Shown: piece after piece, positions 1-8,293 of the stretch
Position numbering within the stretch: position 1 is the first letter of the stretch
Layout: each line of letters starts with the position of its first letter
Origin: Thermoplasmata archaeon
Lineage (GTDB): Archaea > Thermoplasmatota > Thermoplasmata > Thermoplasmatales > ARK-15
Direction of reading: 5' to 3'
Length of the DNA: 57,353 bases
Assembly: GCA_023261755.1 (NCBI GenBank)
Contig: JAGDXS010000020.1
Coordinates: 1 to 57,353 of the forward strand
Position numbers and translations under genes: made by a program
Notes under the pieces: generated by a model
Told to the model about the DNA's origin: nothing
The model's input: only the letters and a program-made list of their open reading frames with translations
Database searches by the model: none

Positions 1-2
1 CT

Positions 3-68
3 ATTGTGAAGACGGATCCAAATACTCCGGCATCCAACCCAGAGAGGTTCCCAAATAGGTATTGGTAG
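3..68 (+). CDS. Possible C-terminal tail of a truncated gene
   Basis: Frame 3 is open from the window edge to a TAG at 66-68 and reads like a hydrophilic C-terminus (ending in NPERFPNRYW). The stretch is clearly richer in GC than the AT-rich sequence that follows, which is what suggests a coding end. Only about 21 residues are visible. I do not recognise the family, and frame 2 is also open to base 57, so the call is tentative. Confidence 0.25.
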   Translation: MVKTDPNTPASNPERFPNRYW

Positions 69-391
69 TAGTGATTGAGACATCAAAATAAAATAACTAA
101 AATAAAAACATCAAGAACAGCTATTTTTGTTTATGTTTACAATCAATTAATACAACTTTTTTAATTTAAAAATAAAGATGTAAAAAATCGAATTGGCAAA
201 TTATGATAAGGCACTTTCAATTGGCAAAGTAAAGTTATAAAGATAATTGAATGTGAGTTTTCAATCATTAATAAAGATAAATAAAAATCTCATTTAAATG
301 CAGTATTTATAAGTATATGTAAAAGTTAAAGAATCTTACATTAAAATTTTTTATTAAATTACTTGTCTATTAACATTTTAACATAAAATCA
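69..391. other. AT-rich intergenic stretch without a recognisable gene
   Basis: No ORF of plausible composition is seen on either strand. The only structure noticed is the 10-base word AATTGGCAAA repeated at 191-200 and 219-228, 28 bases apart on the same strand. This could be a regulator site for the gene at 422 or chance. The remainder is homopolymer-rich A/T sequence typical of spacers in this genome. Confidence 0.5.
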
Positions 392-407
392 TATATTTAA
401 AAAATAA
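392..407 (+). promoter_or_regulatory. TATA box of the UbiA-type gene
   Basis: TATATTTAAAAAATAA lies about 15-30 bases before the ATG at 422. That is the usual archaeal TATA distance if transcription begins at or very near the start codon, so the mRNA is probably leaderless. No Shine-Dalgarno sequence precedes the ATG, which fits. Confidence 0.45.
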
Positions 408-421
408 ATATTACCTTTTGC

Positions 422-1363
422 ATGGGTGAATTTAAAAAGAAAATAATTGAATTTATAAAATTAAGCAGATTACCATTTCAGGAACCAATTCTAGCTCCTG
501 TTATATCCGGTATATTGACTGCCTATTTTATGGGATATAGGGTTAAAAATTTGTTTTTGGTTATTTTTTTAGTTATATTTGTTGCATACCTAATAGAGCA
601 GGCTACATTATATCTGAACGAATTTTTTGATTATGAAGGAGATGTCTTAAATAAGAATTATACAAAATTCAGCGGTGGAAGCAGAATTTTAAGTGAAGGT
701 TCATTGTCCAAAAATGCAGGCTTTTTGGCAGCTATAGTTACAATTTCCATACTTATTATAATTGGTATATTCTATTTATTCACTATCTATAATTTAAGAC
801 CGCTATTTTTATTATATGGTATTATAGGTGTTATTCTAGGGTTATTTTATTCAGCACCTCCATTTAAATGGGCTTACAGAGGTGTAGGGGAAATTTTTAT
901 TGGAATAGCATTTGGAATTATGGGTTTTACAGTTGGATTCTATGCAATATCAGATCATATAAGCTTGCTATCATTTCTATTTAGCGTTCCTTCAGCGCTA
1001 ACAGTATTTGCAATTATATTAATTAACGAAGTACCTGATTATGATTCAGACATCATTGTTAAAAAGAAAAATTTAGTAGTAAGATTTGGTAGAGAAAAAT
1101 CAATCCTTTATATTTATTTTCCAGCAATGATTTTTACAGCTTTAATATCCATGTTGCTAGGCTTTTTAATATTTGGTATTATAGGTTTTGTTTTTTCCAT
1201 TATATTGATGATACCTATGATTTTTATTACAAGTAAATGGATAATTAAACATGTAAAAAATTTTGAAAAGATAGAAGATATGCAAAAATATACTATATTT
1301 TATAATTTCATAGCTTCATTCATTCCAACAGCATTGATTATGTTAAAGGTTTTGATAATATGA
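422..1363 (+). CDS. UbiA-family membrane prenyltransferase
   Basis: A membrane protein of about 313 residues with roughly eight hydrophobic segments. The first UbiA aspartate motif is NEFFDYEGD (residues 66-74), followed by GGSRILSEG, a pattern typical of MenA-like members. The second is NEVPDYDSD near residue 202. The family transfers polyprenyl groups to aromatic or polar acceptors in the membrane, with Mg2+ bound by these aspartates. Candidate roles are quinone prenylation (Thermoplasmatales make menaquinone and thermoplasmaquinone) or ether-lipid synthesis; the GGSR-L-EG block makes me favour quinone. The stop overlaps the next gene (radical SAM) by 4 bases, so the two are probably translated together. 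Family confident, substrate inferred. Confidence 0.85.
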   Translation: MGEFKKKIIEFIKLSRLPFQEPILAPVISGILTAYFMGYRVKNLFLVIFLVIFVAYLIEQATLYLNEFFDYEGDVLNKNYTKFSGGSRILSEGSLSKNAGFLAAIVTISILIIIGIFYLFTIYNLRPLFLLYGIIGVILGLFYSAPPFKWAYRGVGEIFIGIAFGIMGFTVGFYAISDHISLLSFLFSVPSALTVFAIILINEVPDYDSDIIVKKKNLVVRFGREKSILYIYFPAMIFTALISMLLGFLIFGIIGFVFSIILMIPMIFITSKWIIKHVKNFEKIEDMQKYTIFYNFIASFIPTALIMLKVLII

Positions 1364-2553
1364 ATAAAAGTTTGAAATTATATAATTTAAAAATATTAAG
1401 ACGCTTGATGATGATTGGGACAGTTTCCCTAGGTACAGGTTGGAAAATAGGAAGTAGATTTAATAGTTCATTAGGAATACTTTTAAAAGTTTCTACTGGA
1501 GCAAAACAATTAGGATGTTTTGGTTATTCTCCACACATTGTTTATGAATTAACTGGATCTTGTAATCTTAAATGTCTTCACTGTCATGCAGCCAGTGGAA
1601 AAAGTTATCCTAATGAGCTGGGAACTGAAGATGCAAAAAGAGTCCTTAAAAATCTAACAACGCTAAAAGACTTCAAGGTTATTGTTTTTTCTGGAGGTGA
1701 GCCTTTATTAAGAAAAGATATTTGGGAATTGACAGAATATGCAAAAGATCTTGGATTTGAAGTACTCTTTGCCACAAATGCAACTCTTGTTACAAAGGAA
1801 ATAGCTAGAAAAATGGCAAGTTTAAAGGTATTAGGTGCAGCTGTTAGTCTGGATAGTGTAAAACCTGAAGTTCACGATAGTTTAAGAGGGATTCCTGGTT
1901 CTTGGGAAAGAGCCATACATGGAATTAATAACATAGTTTCAGAGAAAATGTTTTTGCAGATAAATGTAACTGCGAATAAAACGAACATAAAGGAAATTCC
2001 AGAATTGATAAAATTTGCAGATAACCTTGGCGCTCATGTTATATTCCTATACACATTTGTGCCTGTGGGTAGAGGAGATAACAATAAATGGCTAGCTTTG
2101 GATTCTGATGATTTCGTAAACCTGGTTAAGGAAACAATAAAATTGCAATCTCAAGTTCAGGCTATTATAACTCCAGTTGCCCTTCCGTGGTATTTTGCAT
2201 ATCTTGTTTCAAAATCCGGAATAACACCAAATTTAGCAAAAGAATTTATTACTGGATGCATCGCAGCAAAGGGGATAATAAATATAAAACCCGATGGGAC
2301 AGCTTGGCCATGTCCATTCCTGCCTATAGATTCTGGTAATGTTTTATATCAAAGTGCTGAAGAAATATGGAATGGAAATGTTTTCAAATCCATTCGAAAT
2401 AGAAATAATTTTTCAGAATCCTGTAATATTTGTTCATATATGGAAGTTTGTGGAGGCTGCAGGGTAAGAGCATATATAAAGACAGGTTCTCAACTAGGTG
2501 CTGATCCCATTTGCCCAATAAATAACAAAAAGGAATTTGTTCTGTTAAAATAA
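1360..2553 (+). CDS. Radical SAM/SPASM-type protein
   Basis: A 397-residue radical SAM enzyme. The [4Fe-4S] motif CNLKCLHC lies at residues 68-75, with the GGEPLL SAM-contact motif after it. The C-terminal cysteine cluster (CPF, CNICSYMEVCGGCR, CPI) is a SPASM-type auxiliary cluster as in PqqE, AhbD and anSME relatives. The first 60 residues are a basic, partly hydrophobic extension before the barrel. The start overlaps the UbiA gene by 4 bases, so its substrate may be related to the prenylated product or quinone. That link is inference. Other possibilities are haem maturation (AhbD-like) or peptide modification. The enzyme class is secure, the reaction is not known. Confidence 0.85.
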   Translation: MNKSLKLYNLKILRRLMMIGTVSLGTGWKIGSRFNSSLGILLKVSTGAKQLGCFGYSPHIVYELTGSCNLKCLHCHAASGKSYPNELGTEDAKRVLKNLTTLKDFKVIVFSGGEPLLRKDIWELTEYAKDLGFEVLFATNATLVTKEIARKMASLKVLGAAVSLDSVKPEVHDSLRGIPGSWERAIHGINNIVSEKMFLQINVTANKTNIKEIPELIKFADNLGAHVIFLYTFVPVGRGDNNKWLALDSDDFVNLVKETIKLQSQVQAIITPVALPWYFAYLVSKSGITPNLAKEFITGCIAAKGIINIKPDGTAWPCPFLPIDSGNVLYQSAEEIWNGNVFKSIRNRNNFSESCNICSYMEVCGGCRVRAYIKTGSQLGADPICPINNKKEFVLLK

Positions 2554-2582
2554 AAATTAAAATATTATTATATACAAGATCT

Positions 2583-2602
2583 TTATTTTTTTAAAAAAAT
2601 AA
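2583..2602 (+). terminator. Candidate T-tract terminator after the UbiA/radical SAM pair
   Basis: TTATTTTTTTAAAAAAATAA is a perfect 20-base palindrome containing a run of seven T, 30 bases downstream of the radical SAM stop. Archaeal terminators are often U-rich tracts without a GC hairpin, so this is a plausible stop for the operon. Evidence is by inspection only. Confidence 0.35.
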
Positions 2603-2655
2603 TAGATTAAAAACATAAATAAGAAATACCACCTTGTTATGAATGAGAAAGAAAA

Positions 2656-2760
2656 ATGAGCCTAGGAAGAAGAATTCAATCACAACTTTATAAGCTTGAA
2701 AATGAAGGAAGAGTGATAAATAAAAATGAAAGATATGTTTTTTATAGATGGTTTAGATAA
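2656..2760 (+). CDS. Small ORF, 34 residues, winged-helix-like
   Basis: Too short for the ORF track. An ATG opens a 34-residue reading frame (MSLGRRIQSQLYKLENEGRV...) ending at TAA. The pattern of basic N-terminus, LYKLENEGRV and an aromatic end (YVFYRWF) resembles the recognition helix and wing of small archaeal winged-helix proteins. It may be a short DNA-binding protein or the surviving end of a larger one. It lies alone in the gap between two convergent units. Base composition is less AT-extreme than the flanking spacer, which supports coding. Confidence 0.4.
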   Translation: MSLGRRIQSQLYKLENEGRVINKNERYVFYRWFR

Positions 2761-2822
2761 TAACTTAAGTTTATAAATATGGCAAGTTATGTCTTAATAT
2801 TTTTTTGAAACTTTAAAAATTT

Positions 2823-4607
2823 TTAAAATTTGAAATATAGATCTTCATTATTTTGCAAAGCTTCCATAATTTCCTTTCCATGATCAGATTTCATTTTTAT
2901 CTTGATTATACCATCTCTCGAAAGTATAGCTGAAAAAAGAGGTCTATCATTAGCATAAACCATGCCAGATTTTCCTCCAAGATCTTCATTTGCAATTAAA
3001 TAAAAATTATCTTTTTTCTTTTCTACCATTAATTTAAAAGAATTTTCTATCTTCTTGGATTTAAAGGGATAAACCTCTATATGCATTCCTATGTGTTTTT
3101 CTATCTCGTCAATTCTGTTGCCCTTTTTACCTATTATTTCCGGTATCTCATCCTCAGGAACAAATAAATTTATTGTACCTTCCGAAACTATCTCTATCCT
3201 GAAATTTCCCCTTATGTATTTTTTTAATAAATCTTCAATCTTCATTTCTGCAAATTCATATACCTTGCTCTTTTCCCTCTTAATAGGAACAACTACAATC
3301 TGCTCTCCAAATGAATAAATTTCAAATTCTATATTACCTGAGAAAAAGTCCCTCACCTCTATTACAGGCCTTGATAGATCCTCCTCTCTGAGGCCTGAAG
3401 GAACTTTCACCACATATTCCAAAATAAGAACTTTTGATACCTTTCCAGCTTCTATGTGAATTACTGTGTCCACTACCTGCGGTATAACCCCAAGCTCTAT
3501 CCTTCCAATAAGGCGCTGTATAGCATCTACAGCACGAGTTGCATGAACAACGCCTACCATGCCAACACCTGAAAGCCTTAAATCCGCGTAAGTTTTAAAA
3601 TCATCTGTTGTTCTAACTTCGTCAAAAATTGTAACATCAGGTCTTACAAGCAAAAGTATATTCCCAGTTTTTTCCATTTCACCTTCCAGTGCGGTATACT
3701 GTGTTATTTCATCAGAAACCTGCAGGTCGCGAGGCTTTTCCATCGTTTTTACCACTTTCCCATTTGATACATACATCTCTGCAAGAGCCTGAGCAAATGT
3801 TGTTTTACCTGCTCCAGGTGAACCTGAAATTAAAATTCCATTTGATTTTTCATTCAACCTTTTCAGGAGTTTTTCATCAAGGTTGTAATGTTCAATTGAA
3901 AATTTAACAAGGGGTCTTACAGCAGTTATTTCAATACCATCTGAGAAAGGTTCTCTTGTAATTACAATCCTGAATTCACGCAGTTGAACAACAGTAGCTC
4001 CCTTTAGTTCCATCTCAATAAATGAATTTTTATCGCTTCTTGCCCTCTCTATTATGTCTGTGGAAATCTCTTCAAGATCTGAATCAGTTAAAATTTTATC
4101 TGAAATTTTAATGAGCTTGAAGTTTCCAGGTGAACCCTTTTTTGCCATTGGATGGGTATTCTCTTTTAAATGGACGCTCATTGTTTCACTGTCAAAAAAA
4201 TCCTCAATCTTCATTGCAGGTTCTTTTTTCGATTCTATGTAAATCACTTCTAGACCTTTTACCTTAGCCACCATGGATTGGATATAATCTGATGTGACAA
4301 GGGTAGCATCATTCTCAAAGGCAACATTTCTAATTATTTCGTCTATTTCACCACTCTTTGCCCTCTCTATCTGCCATCTATCTGGCCTCTTTCCATAAAA
4401 TTCTATTAATATTTTACCATTCTTTTCAAGATTTTTTAATTTTTCGAGCTCTTTTAAACCTGTAAAACCTATTAATAGTCCTCTGTTAGCTTGCGCCTCT
4501 ATTTCTGAAATCACAGCTTCTGGAATTATTATTTCTCCACCATTCTCACTAACAAGATCGAAAAATTTTCCATTTATTATAACAGAGGTATCAGGCACGT
4601 ATTTCAT
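2823..4607 (-). CDS. PIN domain-ATPase-KH domain protein (COG1855 type)
   Basis: A 594-residue three-part protein. An N-terminal PIN nuclease-like domain (residues 1-130) starts with the acidic motif PDTSVI and has a later D in VTSDYI. A PilT/VirB11-like ATPase core follows, with Walker A GSPGAGKTT around residue 258 and a Walker B region IFDEVRT. The C-terminus has a KH-type RNA-binding motif (IIGKKGNRIDEIEKHIG). The order matches the archaeal COG1855 family, conserved in most archaea and suspected to act in RNA metabolism or ribosome-associated processes. It is the third gene of the unit, overlapping gatE by 4 bases, which suggests a translation-linked job. Length is normal for the family; exact activity is unproven. 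Confidence 0.9.
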   Translation of the reverse strand: MKYVPDTSVIINGKFFDLVSENGGEIIIPEAVISEIEAQANRGLLIGFTGLKELEKLKNLEKNGKILIEFYGKRPDRWQIERAKSGEIDEIIRNVAFENDATLVTSDYIQSMVAKVKGLEVIYIESKKEPAMKIEDFFDSETMSVHLKENTHPMAKKGSPGNFKLIKISDKILTDSDLEEISTDIIERARSDKNSFIEMELKGATVVQLREFRIVITREPFSDGIEITAVRPLVKFSIEHYNLDEKLLKRLNEKSNGILISGSPGAGKTTFAQALAEMYVSNGKVVKTMEKPRDLQVSDEITQYTALEGEMEKTGNILLLVRPDVTIFDEVRTTDDFKTYADLRLSGVGMVGVVHATRAVDAIQRLIGRIELGVIPQVVDTVIHIEAGKVSKVLILEYVVKVPSGLREEDLSRPVIEVRDFFSGNIEFEIYSFGEQIVVVPIKREKSKVYEFAEMKIEDLLKKYIRGNFRIEIVSEGTINLFVPEDEIPEIIGKKGNRIDEIEKHIGMHIEVYPFKSKKIENSFKLMVEKKKDNFYLIANEDLGGKSGMVYANDRPLFSAILSRDGIIKIKMKSDHGKEIMEALQNNEDLYFKF

Positions 4608-6424
4608 TTTTCCTCCTTTTTGATTAGGGCTTTAAGCATTTCATTCACTTTAGAACCTTCAGCCCTACCCTTTACTTCCTTCATTATTTTACCCATAAGT
4701 ACAGCCTCAATATTCTCCTTATTAAGCAAATTCTCATTCAATTTAATAATACTTTTTATTATTTCTTCCAGATCATGCTCATCCAAAACTTTAAACTTTT
4801 TAAAATCAATGTTGCCTGTCCTTAGAAAATCTTCAAGTATAAATGGAATTGCCTCTTTCACTATTTCATTTTGCCTGAGGGCCTGAAATATCTTTTCTAA
4901 GATATCCATTGTTATTTTTTCAACATCCATGCCTGAGGATTCTAGCTCAGGTATTGTATTGAATAAAGTTCTGAATATAGCATTTCCATCATCGTAAATT
5001 GAGAACAATTTTTTGAACTTATCCTCCATGCTTTCATTAATGATCTGTTCAGCCTGTTGCTTTGAGAGGTTGTATTCATTCATGATTTCATTCACTTTTT
5101 CATCATAGCTTTTTGGCAGAGAATTTTTAATCTTTGCAAGAATATTACTATCTATCTGGATGGGTGGTACATCCGTTTCAGGATACATTCTCTCCTTACC
5201 TGGTAGAGGTCTCAGAAATTCTGTTGTTCCATCGTCTTTAGGCCCTCTTGTTTCTGGAACAACTCCATTTTTGGCAGCCTTTATTCTTTCAATTATGTAT
5301 TTCAAACCCTCTTTTGCTTTATCAGGGTCAGAAACAAGCATAAGGAATGCATCATTATCTTTAAGTTTGAAGAAATCTTTTATCTTATTTACTTCCTCTG
5401 CGGATATTCCATAGTTAGGCAATTCATCTGAATGGAAAATACCGGGTATGCCAAGTACTCTGACAACATCAGCGAGCTCCCTTCCAAGTCTGAATTTATC
5501 ACTCTTCAGAAGACCTTTAAATCCAGGAAGAGCTATACCAAGGACCCTACCTCCCTTAGAAATGCCATTCCTTATAATTTTGCTCTCACTATTTTTAAGG
5601 ATATCAGTAATATCCTCAATTTTGAATTTATCCGTTGAAATTTTTCTATTCGATATTTCCTTTGCAAGTTCAATGAGCATATTCTGCCTTTCCATTTCAT
5701 ATTTTACAATTTTATCTATTAAAGAAAGCCTTGAAACACCTTTTACCTCTACTCTCGTTGTATCAATCGAAACATTTAGATCCTGCCTGATTGACCCAAG
5801 GCCTCTCTTTACTTTTCCAGTTGATCTTAGTACGTAACCAATGATCTGGGCAATTTTCTTTACCTCGGATGGATCCTTCATATCCGCACCTGTTGTAATT
5901 TCTATTAAAGGTATACCTAAGCGGTCTAGTCTATACACAGCCTGTCCTTCCCTTTCCTCAATTTTTCTTGCTGCCTCTTCTTCGAGGCAAACGGTTGGTA
6001 TAGAAATCCTTCCAAATTCAGTATCTATGTAACCGTTAATACCAACAAGTGCGGTCCTTTGAAAACCACTTGTGTTCGATCCATCAATAACAAGCTTTCG
6101 CATGAAATGTATTTCATCAACGATCTTGCAGTGGAACATTAATGAAACTTCAATTGCAATTTCCAAAGCTTCTTTATTCACTTCATGTGGTGGCTCTTCA
6201 TCCATTTCCACTAAACATGAATTCTCTGTAATCTGGTATTTGAACGTTCTTTTTCTTACTGATTCCATCATTGCTGCTGCATCATATTCACCCATTTCAC
6301 TCTGAACTGGTCTTAGAGTTCTTCTAAATTCACCCTGAACATTGTCACTTAAATAGGATTCACAGGAACAAAAAAGTTTTTTAGTATCAAGTTGCTGATG
6401 TATTTCCAATCCTGCTTTAAACAT
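4604..6424 (-). CDS. gatE: Glu-tRNA(Gln) amidotransferase subunit E
   Basis: A 606-residue protein starting MFKAGLEIHQQLDTKKLFC, the signature of the GatB/GatE kinase-like amidotransferase domain. The C-terminal half has the YqeY-like helical tail domain that ends in a lysine-rich helix. GatE binds Glu-tRNA(Gln), phosphorylates the glutamyl group and accepts ammonia from GatD to give Gln-tRNA(Gln), replacing a glutaminyl-tRNA synthetase. Only archaea have this D/E form. It overlaps gatD by 8 bases upstream and the PIN-ATPase gene by 4 bases downstream, so the three form a tight unit. Length is normal. Confidence 0.96.
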   Translation of the reverse strand: MFKAGLEIHQQLDTKKLFCSCESYLSDNVQGEFRRTLRPVQSEMGEYDAAAMMESVRKRTFKYQITENSCLVEMDEEPPHEVNKEALEIAIEVSLMFHCKIVDEIHFMRKLVIDGSNTSGFQRTALVGINGYIDTEFGRISIPTVCLEEEAARKIEEREGQAVYRLDRLGIPLIEITTGADMKDPSEVKKIAQIIGYVLRSTGKVKRGLGSIRQDLNVSIDTTRVEVKGVSRLSLIDKIVKYEMERQNMLIELAKEISNRKISTDKFKIEDITDILKNSESKIIRNGISKGGRVLGIALPGFKGLLKSDKFRLGRELADVVRVLGIPGIFHSDELPNYGISAEEVNKIKDFFKLKDNDAFLMLVSDPDKAKEGLKYIIERIKAAKNGVVPETRGPKDDGTTEFLRPLPGKERMYPETDVPPIQIDSNILAKIKNSLPKSYDEKVNEIMNEYNLSKQQAEQIINESMEDKFKKLFSIYDDGNAIFRTLFNTIPELESSGMDVEKITMDILEKIFQALRQNEIVKEAIPFILEDFLRTGNIDFKKFKVLDEHDLEEIIKSIIKLNENLLNKENIEAVLMGKIMKEVKGRAEGSKVNEMLKALIKKEEK

Positions 6425-7664
6425 AGTCTAAACCAACCCTCCTTTCGCTGATTTCTCCTGCAATATTTTTCGTCATTATTTCCTTAACATTGCTGAAATT
6501 TGCCATAGCCCACATCATTTTAACATATGCTACCTCAGGCAGCATATCATAGAGTGGAACAGCCCCTGCCCTTATCATTTCCCTACCTGTTGCGTAAACA
6601 TTTAGGTTAACAGAGCCATATATGCACTGTGATGTAATTCCTATAAATACACCATCACGAACAAGATCCCTTATCACAGGAATAATGTTCTGCGAAACAT
6701 GACCAAGGCCAGTTCCGGCGATTATTATTCCATGCACCCTTGAACCTATGTCATAAAGAATGTCCCTGTCCATGTTTGGATAATAATAAAGAAGTATTGC
6801 CCTTTCATCCATTGCAATTTTTGGAATAATTGGGCCAGATTTTTTTCTGTAATCTGAAATGAATTTTACATTTTCTCCTATTTCAGCGATTGGCCTAGTA
6901 TTTATACTTCTAAAGGCATCCCTCCTGCTCGTGTGCATCTTCCTTACCTTGACACCCCTGTGTGCATAAACTATAGAATCTGAAGTTGTTCCATGCATTG
7001 TTACAACAACTTCACCAAGATCAGTTTCCATGAGCTTCAGTGATGCTAATAAATTTAAATAGGCATCAGAACTAGGCCTGTCACTCGACCTTTGTGCTCC
7101 CACCATAACTATAGGACCAGGAAGATTCTGAAGCATGAATGATAATGCTGAGGCTGTATATGACATGGTATCAGTGCCGTGCGGAATAATTATTCCGCTC
7201 GAATCATTGAATTCCTTTTCAACTTCCTTGGCGATTATTTTCCAATGTTCCACATCCATGTTTTCACTGAAAATTGAAAATAGGTTTCTAGATCTTATGT
7301 CATATTTATCTCCTATCTCAGGTATGGCCAGAAGAAGTTCTTCCTGTGAAACTGCAGGTTTTACTGCTCCCGTTCTGTAATCAACGTAACTAGCAATTGT
7401 ACCACCAGTTCCAAGAACAGATACCTTTAATCCCTTTTTATGATCCTTAATCTTTTTAATCATTTTTTTACTTTCAGCTTTGGAAATTAATTTCATTGAA
7501 AATGAATCATCCTTTTTTATACCTATATTGTATCCATTTTCAAGCTTAATTATTATAATATCATCACCGCTGAAGATGTGCTTTGGCATAAGCACACCTC
7601 TATATGTTCCTTGTTTAGTTTTAATTTCCACAAGATCTCCAGGTTCAAAATCCATGGGGACCAT
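6417..7664 (-). CDS. gatD: Glu-tRNA(Gln) amidotransferase subunit D
   Basis: A 415-residue protein with an N-terminal small beta domain (residues 1-75, FEPGDLVEIKTKQG) followed by an L-asparaginase-like fold. Catalytic threonine motifs are GTGGTIASYVDYRTGAV and HGTDTMSYTASAL. GatD releases ammonia from glutamine for the GatE partner encoded next. The ORF opens at ATG 7664; a second ATG at 7655 (MDFEPGD) is equally possible and is nearer to the conserved start. It is divergent from tmk with only 35 bases between the start codons, so the two promoters must overlap. Confidence 0.96.
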   Translation of the reverse strand: MVPMDFEPGDLVEIKTKQGTYRGVLMPKHIFSGDDIIIIKLENGYNIGIKKDDSFSMKLISKAESKKMIKKIKDHKKGLKVSVLGTGGTIASYVDYRTGAVKPAVSQEELLLAIPEIGDKYDIRSRNLFSIFSENMDVEHWKIIAKEVEKEFNDSSGIIIPHGTDTMSYTASALSFMLQNLPGPIVMVGAQRSSDRPSSDAYLNLLASLKLMETDLGEVVVTMHGTTSDSIVYAHRGVKVRKMHTSRRDAFRSINTRPIAEIGENVKFISDYRKKSGPIIPKIAMDERAILLYYYPNMDRDILYDIGSRVHGIIIAGTGLGHVSQNIIPVIRDLVRDGVFIGITSQCIYGSVNLNVYATGREMIRAGAVPLYDMLPEVAYVKMMWAMANFSNVKEIMTKNIAGEISERRVGLDYV

Positions 7665-7699
7665 AAATCGAAGGAATAAAATTAATCTTATGGTACACC
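7665..7699. promoter_or_regulatory. Overlapping divergent promoters gatD / tmk
   Basis: Only 35 bases separate the two start codons. An A/T block (AATAAAATTAAT, about 7674-7685) sits roughly 15-26 bases upstream of tmk. Read on the other strand it lies 10-22 bases upstream of gatD. It can serve as TATA element for both genes, implying leaderless transcripts and probable mutual interference of the two promoters. Confidence 0.4.
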
Positions 7700-8293
7700 A
7701 TGATCAATCTAATGTTTGTATCTCTAGAGGGCATAGATGGCTCAGGAAAAACATCAATAGGAAAAATGATGAAGGAGTTATATGAAAGCAAGGGTAAGAA
7801 AGTTTACCTTACAGAAGAGCCTACCAGGATAATATTTGATACAAAAAGCATCATGGAAAAGGATCTTGATCCTTTCACAAGGGCTTTCATATTTATGGCT
7901 GACAGGGTAGAGCATTTAAAAGTAATTAAAGAAAAGATTTCACAAGGATTTATTGTAATCTGTGATAGGTATGTTGATTCTACATTTGCATATCAGGGGA
8001 GTGCACTTGAAAAAAGATTTGGATCAAAGGATAGGACGTATGAATACCTTTTAAAAATCTATGAACCTGTATCACTAGACCCAGATATTGTAATTTATTT
8101 GGATGTAGAACCAGAAATAGGATTGAAAAGGATTGAATCAAGAAAAAGGGAAATATTTGAGAAAATAAGTGAATTGGAGAATGTAAGGGAATTCTATTTA
8201 TATTTATCAAAAATTAGAAATTATAGGATATATGATTCAAACAAAGATTTGAAAAGTTTATGGCAAAATATTTTAAGTGATCTAAACCTGTGA
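7700..8293 (+). CDS. tmk: Thymidylate kinase
   Basis: A 197-residue P-loop kinase. Walker A is GIDGSGKTS near residues 11-19, the dTMP-binding motif is CDRYVDSTFAYQG, and the lid region carries arginines (RIESRKRE). The enzyme makes dTDP from dTMP and ATP in the cytoplasm. Length is standard for the family. ATG 7700 and ATG 7712 (MFVSLEGIDG) are both possible starts, and the second matches the shorter family form. The 3' end overlaps the convergent ClC gene by 12 bases. Confidence 0.94.
   Translation: MINLMFVSLEGIDGSGKTSIGKMMKELYESKGKKVYLTEEPTRIIFDTKSIMEKDLDPFTRAFIFMADRVEHLKVIKEKISQGFIVICDRYVDSTFAYQGSALEKRFGSKDRTYEYLLKIYEPVSLDPDIVIYLDVEPEIGLKRIESRKREIFEKISELENVREFYLYLSKIRNYRIYDSNKDLKSLWQNILSDLNL

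Noticed and set aside
5448-5837. Plus-strand ORF of 129 residues inside gatE
   Set aside because: Antisense shadow of the conserved gatE reading frame.
7480-7785. Plus-strand ORF crossing the gatD/tmk divergent region
   Set aside because: It overlaps the gatD start on the other strand and the true tmk start in another frame.
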